A stretch of 64,000 bases of DNA from Acidobacteriota bacterium (lineage in GTDB: Bacteria; Acidobacteriota; Terriglobia; Bryobacterales; Bryobacteraceae): contig JAKOTR010000040.1 in assembly GCA_029776225.1 (NCBI GenBank), positions 1 to 64,000 of the forward strand, given 5' to 3'. This document shows, one piece after another, positions 42,065 through 51,405 of the stretch (position 1 is its first letter; each line of letters begins with the position of its first letter). The notes below the pieces were generated by a model, which saw only the letters and a program-made list of their open reading frames with translations, was not told the origin of the DNA and did not search any database. A program made the position numbers and the translations under genes.

Positions 42065-43588
42065 TTGATCGCAAGCGAAGTCCGCACACTGAACTTTTAC
42101 ATCGGCGGCAAACCGCTGGTGTCGGAATCGGGAAAGTACTCCGACGTTTTCGACCCGAGCACAGGCAGGGTAATCGCACGGACGCCGCTCTGCACCGCCG
42201 CCGAGGTGAACCAGGCCATCGAATCCGCGGCGCGCGCGTTCCCCGGCTGGGCTGACACGCCCGCCATCAAGAGGGTGCAGGTGCTGTACCGCTTCCGGGA
42301 GCTGATCGACAAGCACCTGGACGAGTTGACGCTCTCGGTCTGCACCGAAAACGGCAAGGTCTGGGACGAAGCCCAGGGCGACGTGCTGAAGGCCAGAGAG
42401 GCGGTGGAGCTCGCCTGCGGCATTCCCTCGCTGATGATGGGGGAATCGATGATGGATGCCTCCCAGGGGTACGACACCACGCTCTATCGCGAGCCGCTCG
42501 GCGTCTTCGCAGGTATCGCGCCGTTCAATTTCCCGGCCATGATCCCCATGGGGTGGATGATGCCCCTGTGCATCGCGACCGGGAACACGCTGGTTCTGAA
42601 GGCGGCCACCATGACGCCCATGACCTCGATGCGCATGCTGGAACTGCTGTACGAGGCGGGCTTGCCGGAGGGCGTGGTGAACCTGGTGACGTGCAGCCGG
42701 CGCGAGGCTGAGATCCTGTTGACGCACCCGGCCGTAAAGGGCATCACCTTTGTCGGTTCCACTTCCGTCGGCTTGCACGTTTATTCCACCGCCGCCGCGC
42801 ACGGCAAGCGGGTCCAGGCGCTCTGCGAGGCGAAGAACCACGCGCTCGTGCTCGAAGACGCTCCTCTGGAGCGGACCGCCCGGGGAATCATCAACGCCGC
42901 CTACGGCTGCGCCGGCGAGCGGTGCATGGCCCTGCCGGTAGTCGCCGTTCAGGAGAGCATCGCCGACGATCTGGTCGCGCTGCTGGTGAAATTCGCCCGC
43001 GAGCGCAAGATCGGCCCGGCCTACGACAAGACCTCCGAGTTGGGGCCGCTGGTCACCGAAGGCCACCGCAAGTTCGTGACGGACTGGATCGCCAAAGGCG
43101 TCGAGGAGGGAGCGGAACTCATCCTGGACGGAAGAGGCGTTGTGGTTCCCGGTTACGAAGGCGGCTTCTACCTGGGGCCGACCATCTTCGATCACGTGAA
43201 GCCGGGGATGAGCTGCGGCGAGCAGGAAATCTTCGGTCCCGTGCTCTGCGTGAAGCGAGTGAAGGACTTTGAGCACGGACTGGAGGTGATAAACGCCAAT
43301 CCGTTCGCGAACGGAGCGGTGATCTTCACGCAAAGCGGTCACTACGCCCGGAATTTCGCGAAGCGGGTTCATGGCGGCATGGTTGGGATCAACGTCGGGA
43401 TTCCCGTTCCTGTCGGCATGTTCCCGTTCTCCGGACACAAGCAATCGTTCTTCGGTGACCTGCACACGCTGGGGAAGGACGGCGTCCGTTTCTACACCGA
43501 GTCGAAGTGCGTCACCGCGACGTGGTTTGACGAAGCCGAACTGAAGAAAGAAAAGATCGACACCTGGGACGGAGTGCTCCAGCGGTAA
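42065..43588 (+). CDS. mmsA: CoA-acylating methylmalonate-semialdehyde dehydrogenase
   Basis: The 507-aa ALDH-superfamily enzyme converts (methyl)malonate semialdehyde to propionyl- or acetyl-CoA. It has IGGKPLVSESGKYSDVFDPSTG at the N-terminus, PFNFPAMIPMGWMMPLCIATGN, and the catalytic Cys287 in GCAGERCMALPV, the family-specific context. It ends ESKCVTATWF. Translation probably starts at the TTG at 42065, which is preceded by GAGGAGAT. Methylmalonate-semialdehyde dehydrogenases finish valine, pyrimidine or inositol catabolism, so this gene indicates that the cassette feeds central metabolism. It is the last gene of the cassette. Confidence 0.93.
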   Translation: MIASEVRTLNFYIGGKPLVSESGKYSDVFDPSTGRVIARTPLCTAAEVNQAIESAARAFPGWADTPAIKRVQVLYRFRELIDKHLDELTLSVCTENGKVWDEAQGDVLKAREAVELACGIPSLMMGESMMDASQGYDTTLYREPLGVFAGIAPFNFPAMIPMGWMMPLCIATGNTLVLKAATMTPMTSMRMLELLYEAGLPEGVVNLVTCSRREAEILLTHPAVKGITFVGSTSVGLHVYSTAAAHGKRVQALCEAKNHALVLEDAPLERTARGIINAAYGCAGERCMALPVVAVQESIADDLVALLVKFARERKIGPAYDKTSELGPLVTEGHRKFVTDWIAKGVEEGAELILDGRGVVVPGYEGGFYLGPTIFDHVKPGMSCGEQEIFGPVLCVKRVKDFEHGLEVINANPFANGAVIFTQSGHYARNFAKRVHGGMVGINVGIPVPVGMFPFSGHKQSFFGDLHTLGKDGVRFYTESKCVTATWFDEAELKKEKIDTWDGVLQR

Positions 43589-43632
43589 CCCCGCTGGACC
43601 GGCAGTCCGCCCGTAACCTGAAGCTGAAAATT

Positions 43633-43666
43633 GCCTTTTAGCGACGCTCGAGCGTCGCTAAAAGGC
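43633..43666. promoter_or_regulatory. Perfect 34-bp palindrome upstream of the DeoR regulator
   Basis: The half-site GCCTTTTAGCGACGCTC is followed directly by its exact reverse complement. T residues precede and A residues follow the GC core, the reverse of an intrinsic terminator. It ends 78 bp before the GTG start of the DeoR gene and 45 bp after the mmsA stop. A dimer- or tetramer-bound operator for the DeoR regulator is the simplest reading. Confidence 0.7.
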
Positions 43667-43744
43667 GAAATCCGCCTGCGCCCGGGCCGTTGCTATTTCC
43701 AAAAGGCAGTCGGAGGGTGTATTTTAATTCCGAGAGGAGCCCTC

Positions 43745-44536
43745 GTGATTGCCACGAAGAGCGGTCGTTTACTTCTAGAAGAGCGCAGAAGGAAGATCGT
43801 CGAACTTGTCACGAAGGAGGGCCGCATTACCGTCGAGGAAATCGCGCAGCGGTTCGGGGTTTCCTCCGTCACCGCCCGGGCCGATCTGGACGCGCTTGCC
43901 AAAAGCGGCGCCCTTGTGCGCTCTCACGGGGGCGCCGTCAGCCGGCTCGATCCCGTCCAGGACTATCCGGTGAGCTTCAAGGAGACGCTCCACCACGCCG
44001 AAAAGGTGCGCATCGGCCAGGCGGCCGCCAAGCTCCTCCAGCCGAACCAGACTGTCATCATCGACTCCGGGACCACCACCCTCGAAATCGCCCGTCATCT
44101 CAAGGTTCTGAAAATAAAAGGGCTTATGGTCATCACGAACGCTCTCAACATCGCCACGGAGCTGGCCGGCGTCCCGAATCTCTCCCTCATCATGATCGGC
44201 GGAATCCTGCGGCCGGTTTCGAGTTCTTTCGTTGGGCCGCAGGCCGAACGCATGCTCGCGGACCTGTACGCCGATCACAGCTTCCTGGGGGTTGACGGTC
44301 TGGATCCCGAGGTTGGGCCGACCACCCCGGACATCCTCGAAGCGCAACTGAACAGCCAGATGGTAAGGGTTTCGCGTGAAGTAACCATTGTGGCGGATGC
44401 CAGCAAGATCGGCCGCCGCAGCCTGTCGCCCATCGCAAGCCTCTCCTCCATCCGGCGCCTGATCACGGATAGCCGCATCGATCCCGACCTGGTGCGTATC
44501 TTCCAGAACAAGGGCCTGGAAGTGATAGTCGTGTAG
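43745..44536 (+). CDS. DeoR-family transcriptional regulator
   Basis: The 263-aa protein is started at the GTG at 43745 (GAGAGGAG 5-12 bp upstream); an open frame to 43631 adds 38 residues that cross the palindrome. It has a DeoR winged helix-turn-helix (RRRKIVELVTKEGRITVEEIAQRFGVSSVTARADLDAL) and a sugar-phosphate-sensing ISO-type domain with DSGTTTLEIARHL and GPQAERMLADLYADHSFLGVDGLD. It probably controls the cassette upstream through the palindrome at 43633-43666, sensing a phosphorylated sugar. Confidence 0.92.
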   Translation: MIATKSGRLLLEERRRKIVELVTKEGRITVEEIAQRFGVSSVTARADLDALAKSGALVRSHGGAVSRLDPVQDYPVSFKETLHHAEKVRIGQAAAKLLQPNQTVIIDSGTTTLEIARHLKVLKIKGLMVITNALNIATELAGVPNLSLIMIGGILRPVSSSFVGPQAERMLADLYADHSFLGVDGLDPEVGPTTPDILEAQLNSQMVRVSREVTIVADASKIGRRSLSPIASLSSIRRLITDSRIDPDLVRIFQNKGLEVIVV

Positions 44537-44713
44537 GGCGGGCCCTGTTCAATCTGCTAGAACTCGCAGGTGAGCCCGATTACCGCCCACGGACGAGCAC
44601 GGATGGACGGCCAGGATGCCGCCCTGCCGGAGGGGCACCTTCGGAAGATCGTGGAAACGTTGCTGGCTGAGCCAGACGAGGCGAAGTAGAGGTTCTATTC
44701 AGCGGATGAAACC

Positions 44714-44742
44714 GGGCCGGCCGCGGGAACGCCGGCCGGCCC
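44714..44742. terminator. GC-rich hairpin between convergent DeoR and glycosidase genes
   Basis: GGGCCGGC pairs with GCCGGCC around a short loop, ending at CCCTT (44742), 18 bp before the stop of the minus-strand glycosidase. Its position between convergent stops suggests a bidirectional terminator, though the T-run is short. The rest of 44537-44759 holds only a 29-codon frame (44603-44689) I cannot support. Confidence 0.55.
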
Positions 44743-44759
44743 TTGCGAGGTGTTCTTAC

Positions 44760-47489
44760 TCAGCGCAGCCGGTACTGAAACACGTCCGGCTCGCAGGTGA
44801 CCTCCATTTCGTTTCCAACCTTGCGGACCGGGACACGGCGCAGCACGCGGCCGTCCTCCGCGACTGCTTCGGCTTCCTTCGGCTCCGGCAGCTTCCACGG
44901 TAGATCCGCCCACCGGATGCGAGCTGTGAACTCCGGACTGAAGGGCAACGGCGTCAATTCCAGGGCGTTGCCGTTGCGGGCGAGCCGGAATCCGCCATTG
45001 GTGGAAACAGCCCCAAACGCCACCACGCGGTTTTCGGGATTCATGCGCGGGATCCGGGGATCGGGCCCCTGATCGCCGCGGCTGCCGCCGCGCGCGGGCT
45101 GCGGGTCCGGCACCACGGGCCGGGCGTTCACGTACCACCTTTCCGGCGACCGCGACCACTCGACGATGAGGCCGTCCCTGCGTTCGATCGCCGCTTCCAG
45201 CAGCCCGTTCGATGAAGGAATCCGCGCATAGAAACCGTACTGCGGCAGCTCGCGGCCTGCAACCGTCCAGGTTTCCTTGTCGCGGTTGACCCAGACCTGC
45301 CCGCCGTTGTCCCAACGGATCTCGTGCCGGTGCAGGTTGTCGCCGGCGAAGGCGAACCTCTCCATGCGGCGGAGCGCCAGCCCGCGCATCGCGTCGTGCA
45401 GCAGCCAGTATTTCCGCACCGTGTCGCGGCTGAACGCGTCCCACACCATGGCGGGGCGGCCGGCCATCACCTCGGTGGTGATGTAGTCGTCGCTGTACAT
45501 CCCGTGCGCCCGCTGGTCCTGCCCGGAGTTGTAGCGTCCCGGGTAGCCCGCGCCCTGCATCACGAAAACGTCGTGGTAAACGAAATCGAACCAGGGTATC
45601 CGCTCCGTGTCGCTGGTTTCGATGTGCCAGACGTTGCTCCGCTGGGGACCGCCCTCGGCCCGCATGTGAGCCGCCGCGCCGCCGTCGAGCCAGCCGATGT
45701 ACTGGTCCGCCCCCGCCTCGGAGATCTGCGGCGCTCCGCCGAGAATCTCGCGAACCAAGTCGAAGCCTTTACGCCAGACGTCCCGCGTGTAGACGCGATC
45801 GAAGAACTGCCCGTCCGAGGTGTAGTAATCGTACGGCGGTTCGGACGACCAGACGTCGATGAAATACGCGGTCGGCGCGAACCCTTCCTTGATCATCTTG
45901 AGGTTGCGTTCGAGGAAAAGCAGAACGCGGTCCGACCGCGGATGATACGACTGGGCGCCCAGCCCGCGGTTGAAGAACGCGGTCTGCGGCTTGCGATCCG
46001 CGGTGAAGGCCATGTTGTCCTCGTAGCTGAAGCCGTCGGAATCCGGGTAGAAGTCGATGTAGTTATCGTGCGGCGCGAACAGCACTCCGTGCTGCTTGCA
46101 GGCCGCGACGAGGTCAAAAAACTCCTCGTGCGTTCCGAATTCGGTGTTGGGCGGATAGATATCCGGCAGGCGGTAATCGTAGCCCCAGCGCTGCCAGCGG
46201 TGCCAGATGACCACGCTGTCGGTCAACCCGTAGCGGAAGGCGCGGCGCAGCGCTCTTGCGCTGTCGGCATAGCGGCCCCGCCAGAGGTCGATGGTGAAGC
46301 GGCCCGCCAGGGCAGGCACGCCCGCACCGGCGCGCGGCGCGGCCAGTTCGCGGAACGTCTTCGCGGCGGTCCACACGTCCGGGGCGGGGATCAAATCCAA
46401 CACCTGGTCATGAGGCGTGTGCAGCGAGACGGTTCGGGTGGCGGGATCCGCGGCAAGATGATCAGGCGGCACGTTCACGCCCTGGACCAGCGAAAGCCCG
46501 TTCGCGAAATCGATGCCGATGAAAGAGGTCGAAAGGAAATGGCCGTTGTATCGGAGGCGGAATTTCTGCGCGTCCTGCAAGACGTTGCCCGCCCCCGCGT
46601 AAATGCGCTTTGCCTGCTCGCTCCAGGGACCCAGCGCCACATCCTCCAGGTGAATGTGAATCCAGGGCCTCTGCTTCGCGTTGGCGATGGAAAAGCGCGT
46701 TCGCAGGGCGCCCTTTTCGATCCATGTTTCCGTCACCAGGTCGAAGGGACCAGCGGGGCTGTCAAAGCGATGGCGGATCCGGTAGCGACCCGCGGCGCTC
46801 TCCTCGCGCGCTTCGGACAACTTGATTGCGGAGCTGGGGTTTTCGAGTGCCCCGCCGAGCACTCTTACCTGAAATCCTCGAAAGTAAAGCTGCCGGGAAC
46901 CTCGCTCGAAGCCTATGGTGGAGTCCAAAAGCCCGCGCTTGCCGGGCCAGATACGGACCTCGTGCCCGTTGACGGACCCCAACGAGCGCGGACTCCCCTG
47001 CGGCGGAACCGCTGGTGGCACGACCGCGTGATCTTCGTTCAGCGGTTTCCAACCGGCTGGCAGATCCGGGCGCGGCGGGTCCTCCAGCTCCACCGGCACA
47101 ACGAGAATCGGGTGCGCCTGCTGCCGCTGGCCCTGCCATTCAAACTCGGCGAAGGCGTGAATCGGATAGTGCGCGTTGTACGTCACTTCGGCCGGCCGAA
47201 CTGTGAATGCAAGCCGCGTATTGCCCTTCGGCGCGAGTGAAAACGCTACGCTGCCTTCGGGCGACACCTGCCAGCGGTCGATGCCGCGGACCCGCACCGC
47301 GCCTTTCAACGCGGCGTCTCCGGCGTTTTCCAACACCACGGCGATCTCGACGGGCGCTCTGCGGGTGATCTTTTCCGGGCCTTCGATCTTCGCTGTTAAC
47401 GGCCCTGCCGTATCTGCGGCCGGACGATAGGCCGCCAGCGGGCTCAAACCCGCCGCTATGAGTGCAATACAAAGCGTCTTCTTTCCCAT
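44760..47489 (-). CDS. Large secreted glycosidase-like protein (DUF5696-type/GH-D-like barrel)
   Basis: The 909-aa protein has a signal peptide (residues 1-20, ending PLAA). An N-terminal beta domain rich in Val/Gly (about 30-135) looks like a NEW1 or galactose-binding module. A glycosidase-type (beta/alpha)8 region (about 395-700) follows, with YDYRLPDIYPPNTEFGTHEEFFDL, FAPHDNYIDFYPDSDGF, FIDVWSSEPPYDYY and ISEAGADQYIGWLDGG. C-terminal beta sheets close it. The layout resembles DUF5696 and endo-alpha-N-acetylgalactosaminidase-like proteins. Candidate acid/base residues are the Asp in FIDVW and the Glu in ISEAGAD. The substrate is not readable. Confidence 0.7.
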   Translation of the reverse strand: MGKKTLCIALIAAGLSPLAAYRPAADTAGPLTAKIEGPEKITRRAPVEIAVVLENAGDAALKGAVRVRGIDRWQVSPEGSVAFSLAPKGNTRLAFTVRPAEVTYNAHYPIHAFAEFEWQGQRQQAHPILVVPVELEDPPRPDLPAGWKPLNEDHAVVPPAVPPQGSPRSLGSVNGHEVRIWPGKRGLLDSTIGFERGSRQLYFRGFQVRVLGGALENPSSAIKLSEAREESAAGRYRIRHRFDSPAGPFDLVTETWIEKGALRTRFSIANAKQRPWIHIHLEDVALGPWSEQAKRIYAGAGNVLQDAQKFRLRYNGHFLSTSFIGIDFANGLSLVQGVNVPPDHLAADPATRTVSLHTPHDQVLDLIPAPDVWTAAKTFRELAAPRAGAGVPALAGRFTIDLWRGRYADSARALRRAFRYGLTDSVVIWHRWQRWGYDYRLPDIYPPNTEFGTHEEFFDLVAACKQHGVLFAPHDNYIDFYPDSDGFSYEDNMAFTADRKPQTAFFNRGLGAQSYHPRSDRVLLFLERNLKMIKEGFAPTAYFIDVWSSEPPYDYYTSDGQFFDRVYTRDVWRKGFDLVREILGGAPQISEAGADQYIGWLDGGAAAHMRAEGGPQRSNVWHIETSDTERIPWFDFVYHDVFVMQGAGYPGRYNSGQDQRAHGMYSDDYITTEVMAGRPAMVWDAFSRDTVRKYWLLHDAMRGLALRRMERFAFAGDNLHRHEIRWDNGGQVWVNRDKETWTVAGRELPQYGFYARIPSSNGLLEAAIERRDGLIVEWSRSPERWYVNARPVVPDPQPARGGSRGDQGPDPRIPRMNPENRVVAFGAVSTNGGFRLARNGNALELTPLPFSPEFTARIRWADLPWKLPEPKEAEAVAEDGRVLRRVPVRKVGNEMEVTCEPDVFQYRLR

Positions 47490-47520
47490 TCTTACGTCTC
47501 TTAAACGGTAGTGAAATATT

Positions 47521-49104
47521 TCACTTTTCCATCAGAACTGTCTTTTGGAGCGCCGGGGATTCAAACTCCACCGGTTTGCGCGCATTGTCAAGATCATTGT
47601 TGCGCAGGCGGATGCCGCTCGCGTTGCCTCGAACCAAAAGGAACACGCCGCAGCCTTCATCCGCCCGGGAGTTGCGCACAACGGCGTCCTTGACGTTCTC
47701 GAACGTGAGCGCCGGCGCCGTGCCGCCTTTGAGTCCCTGCCGCCCCGTGAAGTTGTCGAGTTCCAGCCCGGTCACGTCGCGGAAGACCGCGGCGCCGGCC
47801 CACTTCGGCTCCGTCTTGTCCTCGGCCCACTTCACCGACACGTTGCGCAGCCTGAGGCCGTCCACGCCCTCGACGCGAATGGCGTCCCTAGCGCGCTTGT
47901 CCTTGTAGTTCTCCTCGAGCATGAACATCTGGACGTTCGATATGGTGACGCCTTCGATGCGCCGCTCCGGGTGTCCGGTGATCGTGCTGGTGCCGCGGAC
48001 GTGGGCGACGACGTTGTCCACCACCACGTTTCGGATCGACCCGAGTTTTGAATTGGGCCGCCTTTTGCCGAGAGCGAACTTGAACAGCTCCGCGCTTCCC
48101 CACCAGTTCCAGTGCCTGCGGTTCGTCTCGATGGTGAGGTTGGTGAAAATGATGTCGCTGATGTTGCCGCCGTCCAGCACGTCGATACCCAGCGCCTTGT
48201 TGGCGTTCCTGACGATGGTGTTGCTGAAGATCACGTGCCGGATATCGCCTTCGGTTTCCGTGCCCACCTTGAGCGCCGCCGAGGAGGAGGAAACGATGCA
48301 GTTGGTCACGGTGATGTTCTCCGACGGTCTGGCGGGCGCGCCTCCCCTTGCGCTGCTCTTGATCACGATCGCGTCGTCGCCCGTCTCAATAATGCTGTCC
48401 GAGATCACCACGTTTCTCGAAGACACCACGTCGATGCCGTCCGAGTTGACGCCTTTCTCAAGATCGGAATAGATGCGCACGCCGCGGATGAATACGCGGT
48501 TGCAGTCGTTCAGCCGGACGTTCCAAAGCGGCGAGTTGATGACCGTGATGCCTTCCAGCCTGACATCCGTCGAGTCGTTGATGAGGAACATGTACGCCTG
48601 CATGCCCGTCCGGTAATACCGGCGCATGTCCACACCCGCCTGACGCGCGAGCTCGATTTCCCTGGCGATTTGCGGATCCGGGCCTTTCGCCTCGGTATAA
48701 ACATATTGCGCGAGGCCGTCGAGCGTTCCGCGTCCGGTCACCGCGATGTTCCGCGCGCCTTCGGCGTAAATCATTGCCCTGCGGTTGCCGAAATCCTCGC
48801 GGTTCTGGCTCAAAAACAGAGTTGCGCCCGCTTCCACGTGCAGGTTCACGTTGCTTTTGAGCTCGATCGCGCCGGTGGTGTACTCGCCCGGCGGGACGTA
48901 AACCACTCCGCCGCCCGCCTTGAAACAGGCCTCCACCGCAGCCCGGATGGCCTGAGTGGCGTTGTCCGCCCTCCGGCCGGTAGCGCCGAATTGCCGCACG
49001 TCGAAAATGGCGCCCGGAGCGGCGACGGGCTGGCTGAAAACCGGAACCGCGGCGCCAACGAAGAAAACCAGAGTTGGGAGCACTCTTGAAATCACGGCAA
49101 TCAC
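47521..49104 (-). CDS. Secreted glycoside hydrolase family 28 protein (polygalacturonase-like)
   Basis: The 527-aa product has a signal peptide ending FSQPVAA and an N-terminal segment typical of GH28/pectate-lyase helices (IFDVRQFGATGRRADNATQAIRAAVEACFKAGGGVVYVPPGEYTTG). The GH28 catalytic part contains NSDGIDVVSSRNVVISDSIIETGDDAIVIKS, giving the usual Asp trio. The classical GHG motif reads SSSSAAL and no R-I-K motif is evident, so catalysis may deviate from polygalacturonase. It lies 31 bp upstream of the glycosidase gene, so pectin-like or other plant-wall oligosaccharides are the likely substrates. Confidence 0.85.
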   Translation of the reverse strand: MIAVISRVLPTLVFFVGAAVPVFSQPVAAPGAIFDVRQFGATGRRADNATQAIRAAVEACFKAGGGVVYVPPGEYTTGAIELKSNVNLHVEAGATLFLSQNREDFGNRRAMIYAEGARNIAVTGRGTLDGLAQYVYTEAKGPDPQIAREIELARQAGVDMRRYYRTGMQAYMFLINDSTDVRLEGITVINSPLWNVRLNDCNRVFIRGVRIYSDLEKGVNSDGIDVVSSRNVVISDSIIETGDDAIVIKSSARGGAPARPSENITVTNCIVSSSSAALKVGTETEGDIRHVIFSNTIVRNANKALGIDVLDGGNISDIIFTNLTIETNRRHWNWWGSAELFKFALGKRRPNSKLGSIRNVVVDNVVAHVRGTSTITGHPERRIEGVTISNVQMFMLEENYKDKRARDAIRVEGVDGLRLRNVSVKWAEDKTEPKWAGAAVFRDVTGLELDNFTGRQGLKGGTAPALTFENVKDAVVRNSRADEGCGVFLLVRGNASGIRLRNNDLDNARKPVEFESPALQKTVLMEK

Positions 49105-49132
49105 TCTTGCGTTTCGCCAGCCGCGCTCAAGA

Positions 49133-49954
49133 TCAGGCGGCCAGAAGCCCGCGCATGTAGTTGACGGCCTGCCGGAAACCGTCCTTGCCCGTCCGGCTGG
49201 CCTCCTCGATTCCGACCCAACCCTCGTAGCCCTGCTCGCGCAGTCCCGCGAGCACCTCCCGAATGGGCGCGATCCCCGTTCCCACCGGAACGAACTCGAA
49301 GACGCTCTTCCGCCGCACGTCGTTCACATGGACATAGCCGATCCGCGGCTTCACCTTTTCGAACAGCTCCAGCGTGTCGTCTCCCGCGACCAGGGGATTC
49401 GCGATATCGAACTGGACGCCCACGGGAACGCCTTCGAGCCCCTCCAGCACCTTCAAGAACACCTCGGCCCTGATGGCGAAATCGAAGTTCTGCCAGGTCG
49501 ATGCCTTCGTGTGGTTCTCGACGTTGACCCTCAATCCGGCGCGCGCTCCTTCTTCCGCTACCTGCCGGATGCCGTCCACGACCCACTTCAGCGCTTCTTC
49601 CTGATTCGTGCCGGGCCACTGCTGGCCGGTAAGCGCCCTCACCGACGGAGCGCCGAGTTCCAGCGCGATGCGGACGTTGTTCAGCGCCGCCTCCAGGTCG
49701 CGCCGCCGGATCTCCGGATCGGGATTGGCGAAGTCCGAGTACGCCGTGTAGTTGCTGATTGCCAGCCCGCGCCGCTCGGCCAGCTTGCGGTACTCCGCCG
49801 GAGTTACAGGGCCCAGCGGCTTGATCAGGGGCGGCGCGCATTCGACGCCGTCCAGACCCAGTTCAGCGGCCAGATCCATCCACTCGTCGATGCTCATCTG
49901 GCCGCAGGTGATGGCTTGAAACAGGGATACAGGAATGCAGCTAAGGCGCATCAT
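49133..49954 (-). CDS. Sugar phosphate isomerase/epimerase (xylose-isomerase-like TIM barrel)
   Basis: The 273-aa protein starts MMRLSCIPVSLFQAI; longer upstream frames overlap the ThuA gene and look unrelated. It has the barrel motifs DGVECAPPL, VNVENHTKA, GVQFDIANPLVAGDD, VHVNDVRRK and GWVGIEEASRTGKDG, with Glu, Asp, His and Glu in the metal-ligand places. No signal peptide is seen, so it acts in the cytoplasm on a monosaccharide released by the secreted enzymes. It belongs to the minus-strand cluster. Confidence 0.88.
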   Translation of the reverse strand: MMRLSCIPVSLFQAITCGQMSIDEWMDLAAELGLDGVECAPPLIKPLGPVTPAEYRKLAERRGLAISNYTAYSDFANPDPEIRRRDLEAALNNVRIALELGAPSVRALTGQQWPGTNQEEALKWVVDGIRQVAEEGARAGLRVNVENHTKASTWQNFDFAIRAEVFLKVLEGLEGVPVGVQFDIANPLVAGDDTLELFEKVKPRIGYVHVNDVRRKSVFEFVPVGTGIAPIREVLAGLREQGYEGWVGIEEASRTGKDGFRQAVNYMRGLLAA

Positions 49955-49983
49955 TGCCGTATGATCGCACGCGGGGCGATGCG

Positions 49984-51405
49984 TTAGCGCCCTGCCGCCC
50001 AGCGTATCGCCTGGTACATCAGCTTCTGGTAGCCGGGGTCCTGATGCGAATAGCGGTCGTGGCCGAGTTCGATGTAGATGACCCGGGATTTCTCGTACGG
50101 GCTGATCCAGACCACCGGGCCGTCGCTGGTCGGATGGTCGGTCCTCATGAGGACCTTCACCTTCGGTGAGATCCACATCCCCTTGTAGGTTTCTTCTCGG
50201 AAGAACAGCGGGCCGATTCCCTCGGTGACGGGGTGTTTGGCTACCGTCTTCACCTCGACCATCTGATCGTGCAGGTAGGTGGAAGCGGGAAGGCCGTCTT
50301 CCGGCTTCAGCAGATACTTCCCTCCGACCACTTCTTCCCACCACCAGCGCCACGAGTTGAAATTCGCGATCGCGTGATGGCAAACCACCAGACCTTTGCC
50401 GCTTTCGACGAAGCGCTGAAGATTTCTGCGCTGGTTCTCGGGGACATCGTGAACCAGGTCGTAGAGCACCAGCACGTCCACGCTTTTCCTCATGTCGTCC
50501 GTGTAGGCGGTGGGATGCGGTTTGACGTTGGCGCGTATGTCCGGAAAATTCTCGAAGACTTGGTAGAAGGTGGCATCGTGATCGTGCCCGCCGGTCACCA
50601 CCTGAACGCGGATGGGCCGTTCGCTCTTCACGGCAGCAGCCGCCACACCGCCGGTGGCCGCCCATTCACACCCTCTGAGGAAAGTGGTGACGAAACCCGG
50701 GGTCTGCATGGCGGAGACATCGTGGCCGAGCGCGGTGTAGAAGACGCGGCCTTTTCCGTAGCTGACCGTCCAGAGCATCGGCTCGTCCTTGCCGGTTCCG
50801 CCGTTGGCCGGATCGTCATAGGCGGTGGCGAGAACGTGTATGTTCGGCCGCGTGCGGATGGAGTGGTACAGCTCGTCGTTGATCTGGAACGGCTCCAGGC
50901 CGCGGGTGATCGGGTGCGAGGTGTCGGTGAATTTCACGGTGAACACGTGGCGCGGCGCGTGGCCGGTCCTGGGGGCCGCTTCGGACCAGCTCCCGCCGAG
51001 CATGGCCGCGTACTCCGGCCAGGGAGGCTCGACGATTCCAGTGCGGACATGGCGGTCGCCGAGGATTTGCAGCCCGCCAAAGGCGTACATCGCCGCATGC
51101 ACGGCAACGAGCCCCTTGCCCGAGCGCACGAAGTTTTCCACCGCCTTTTCGGCCGTTGCGCCCCAGCGCGCTCCGTTGTAATCGAGCACCAGCAGATCGT
51201 AGGATTTCAGAATCGCATCGTTGAGGCCGGCCGGCTCCTCCTGGACCCGCACGTCGAAGCGGCCGCTTTTTTCGAGGAGCTGACGCAGATGCGGTGTGGT
51301 GGTGCGCCAGTCGTGATTGTTGCGCCCCGAAAGGATCAGGACGCGCACCGGCGCCGCGGTCGCGGCGATCGCGGCTGCCAGCAACAGGAGAACGGCTCTA
51401 CGCAT
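49984..51405 (-). CDS. Secreted protein with two ThuA-like domains
   Basis: The 473-aa protein has a signal peptide (VLLLLAAAIAATAAP), a first ThuA domain (about 20-235, with ILSGRNNHDW, YDLLVLDYNGARWG, GKGLVAVHAAMYAFGG and GRVFYTALGHDVSAM) and a second (about 255-470, with VVTGGHDHDATFYQV, DVLVLYDLVHDVP, GKGLVVCHHAIANFNSW and RVIYIELGHDRYSHQD). The two share the same order, so the protein is an internal duplication. Their histidine-rich loops may bind metal. It overlaps the next epimerase gene by 8 bp (51398-51405). Confidence 0.88.
   Translation of the reverse strand: MRRAVLLLLAAAIAATAAPVRVLILSGRNNHDWRTTTPHLRQLLEKSGRFDVRVQEEPAGLNDAILKSYDLLVLDYNGARWGATAEKAVENFVRSGKGLVAVHAAMYAFGGLQILGDRHVRTGIVEPPWPEYAAMLGGSWSEAAPRTGHAPRHVFTVKFTDTSHPITRGLEPFQINDELYHSIRTRPNIHVLATAYDDPANGGTGKDEPMLWTVSYGKGRVFYTALGHDVSAMQTPGFVTTFLRGCEWAATGGVAAAAVKSERPIRVQVVTGGHDHDATFYQVFENFPDIRANVKPHPTAYTDDMRKSVDVLVLYDLVHDVPENQRRNLQRFVESGKGLVVCHHAIANFNSWRWWWEEVVGGKYLLKPEDGLPASTYLHDQMVEVKTVAKHPVTEGIGPLFFREETYKGMWISPKVKVLMRTDHPTSDGPVVWISPYEKSRVIYIELGHDRYSHQDPGYQKLMYQAIRWAAGR

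Noticed and set aside
43633-43666. Terminator of mmsA
   Set aside because: The T run is before and the A run after the core, so it lacks the 3' T-tract on the plus strand; an operator fits better.
49133-50665. A 510-residue protein including the epimerase
   Set aside because: The N-terminal half is a shadow of the ThuA gene; the epimerase starts at 49954.
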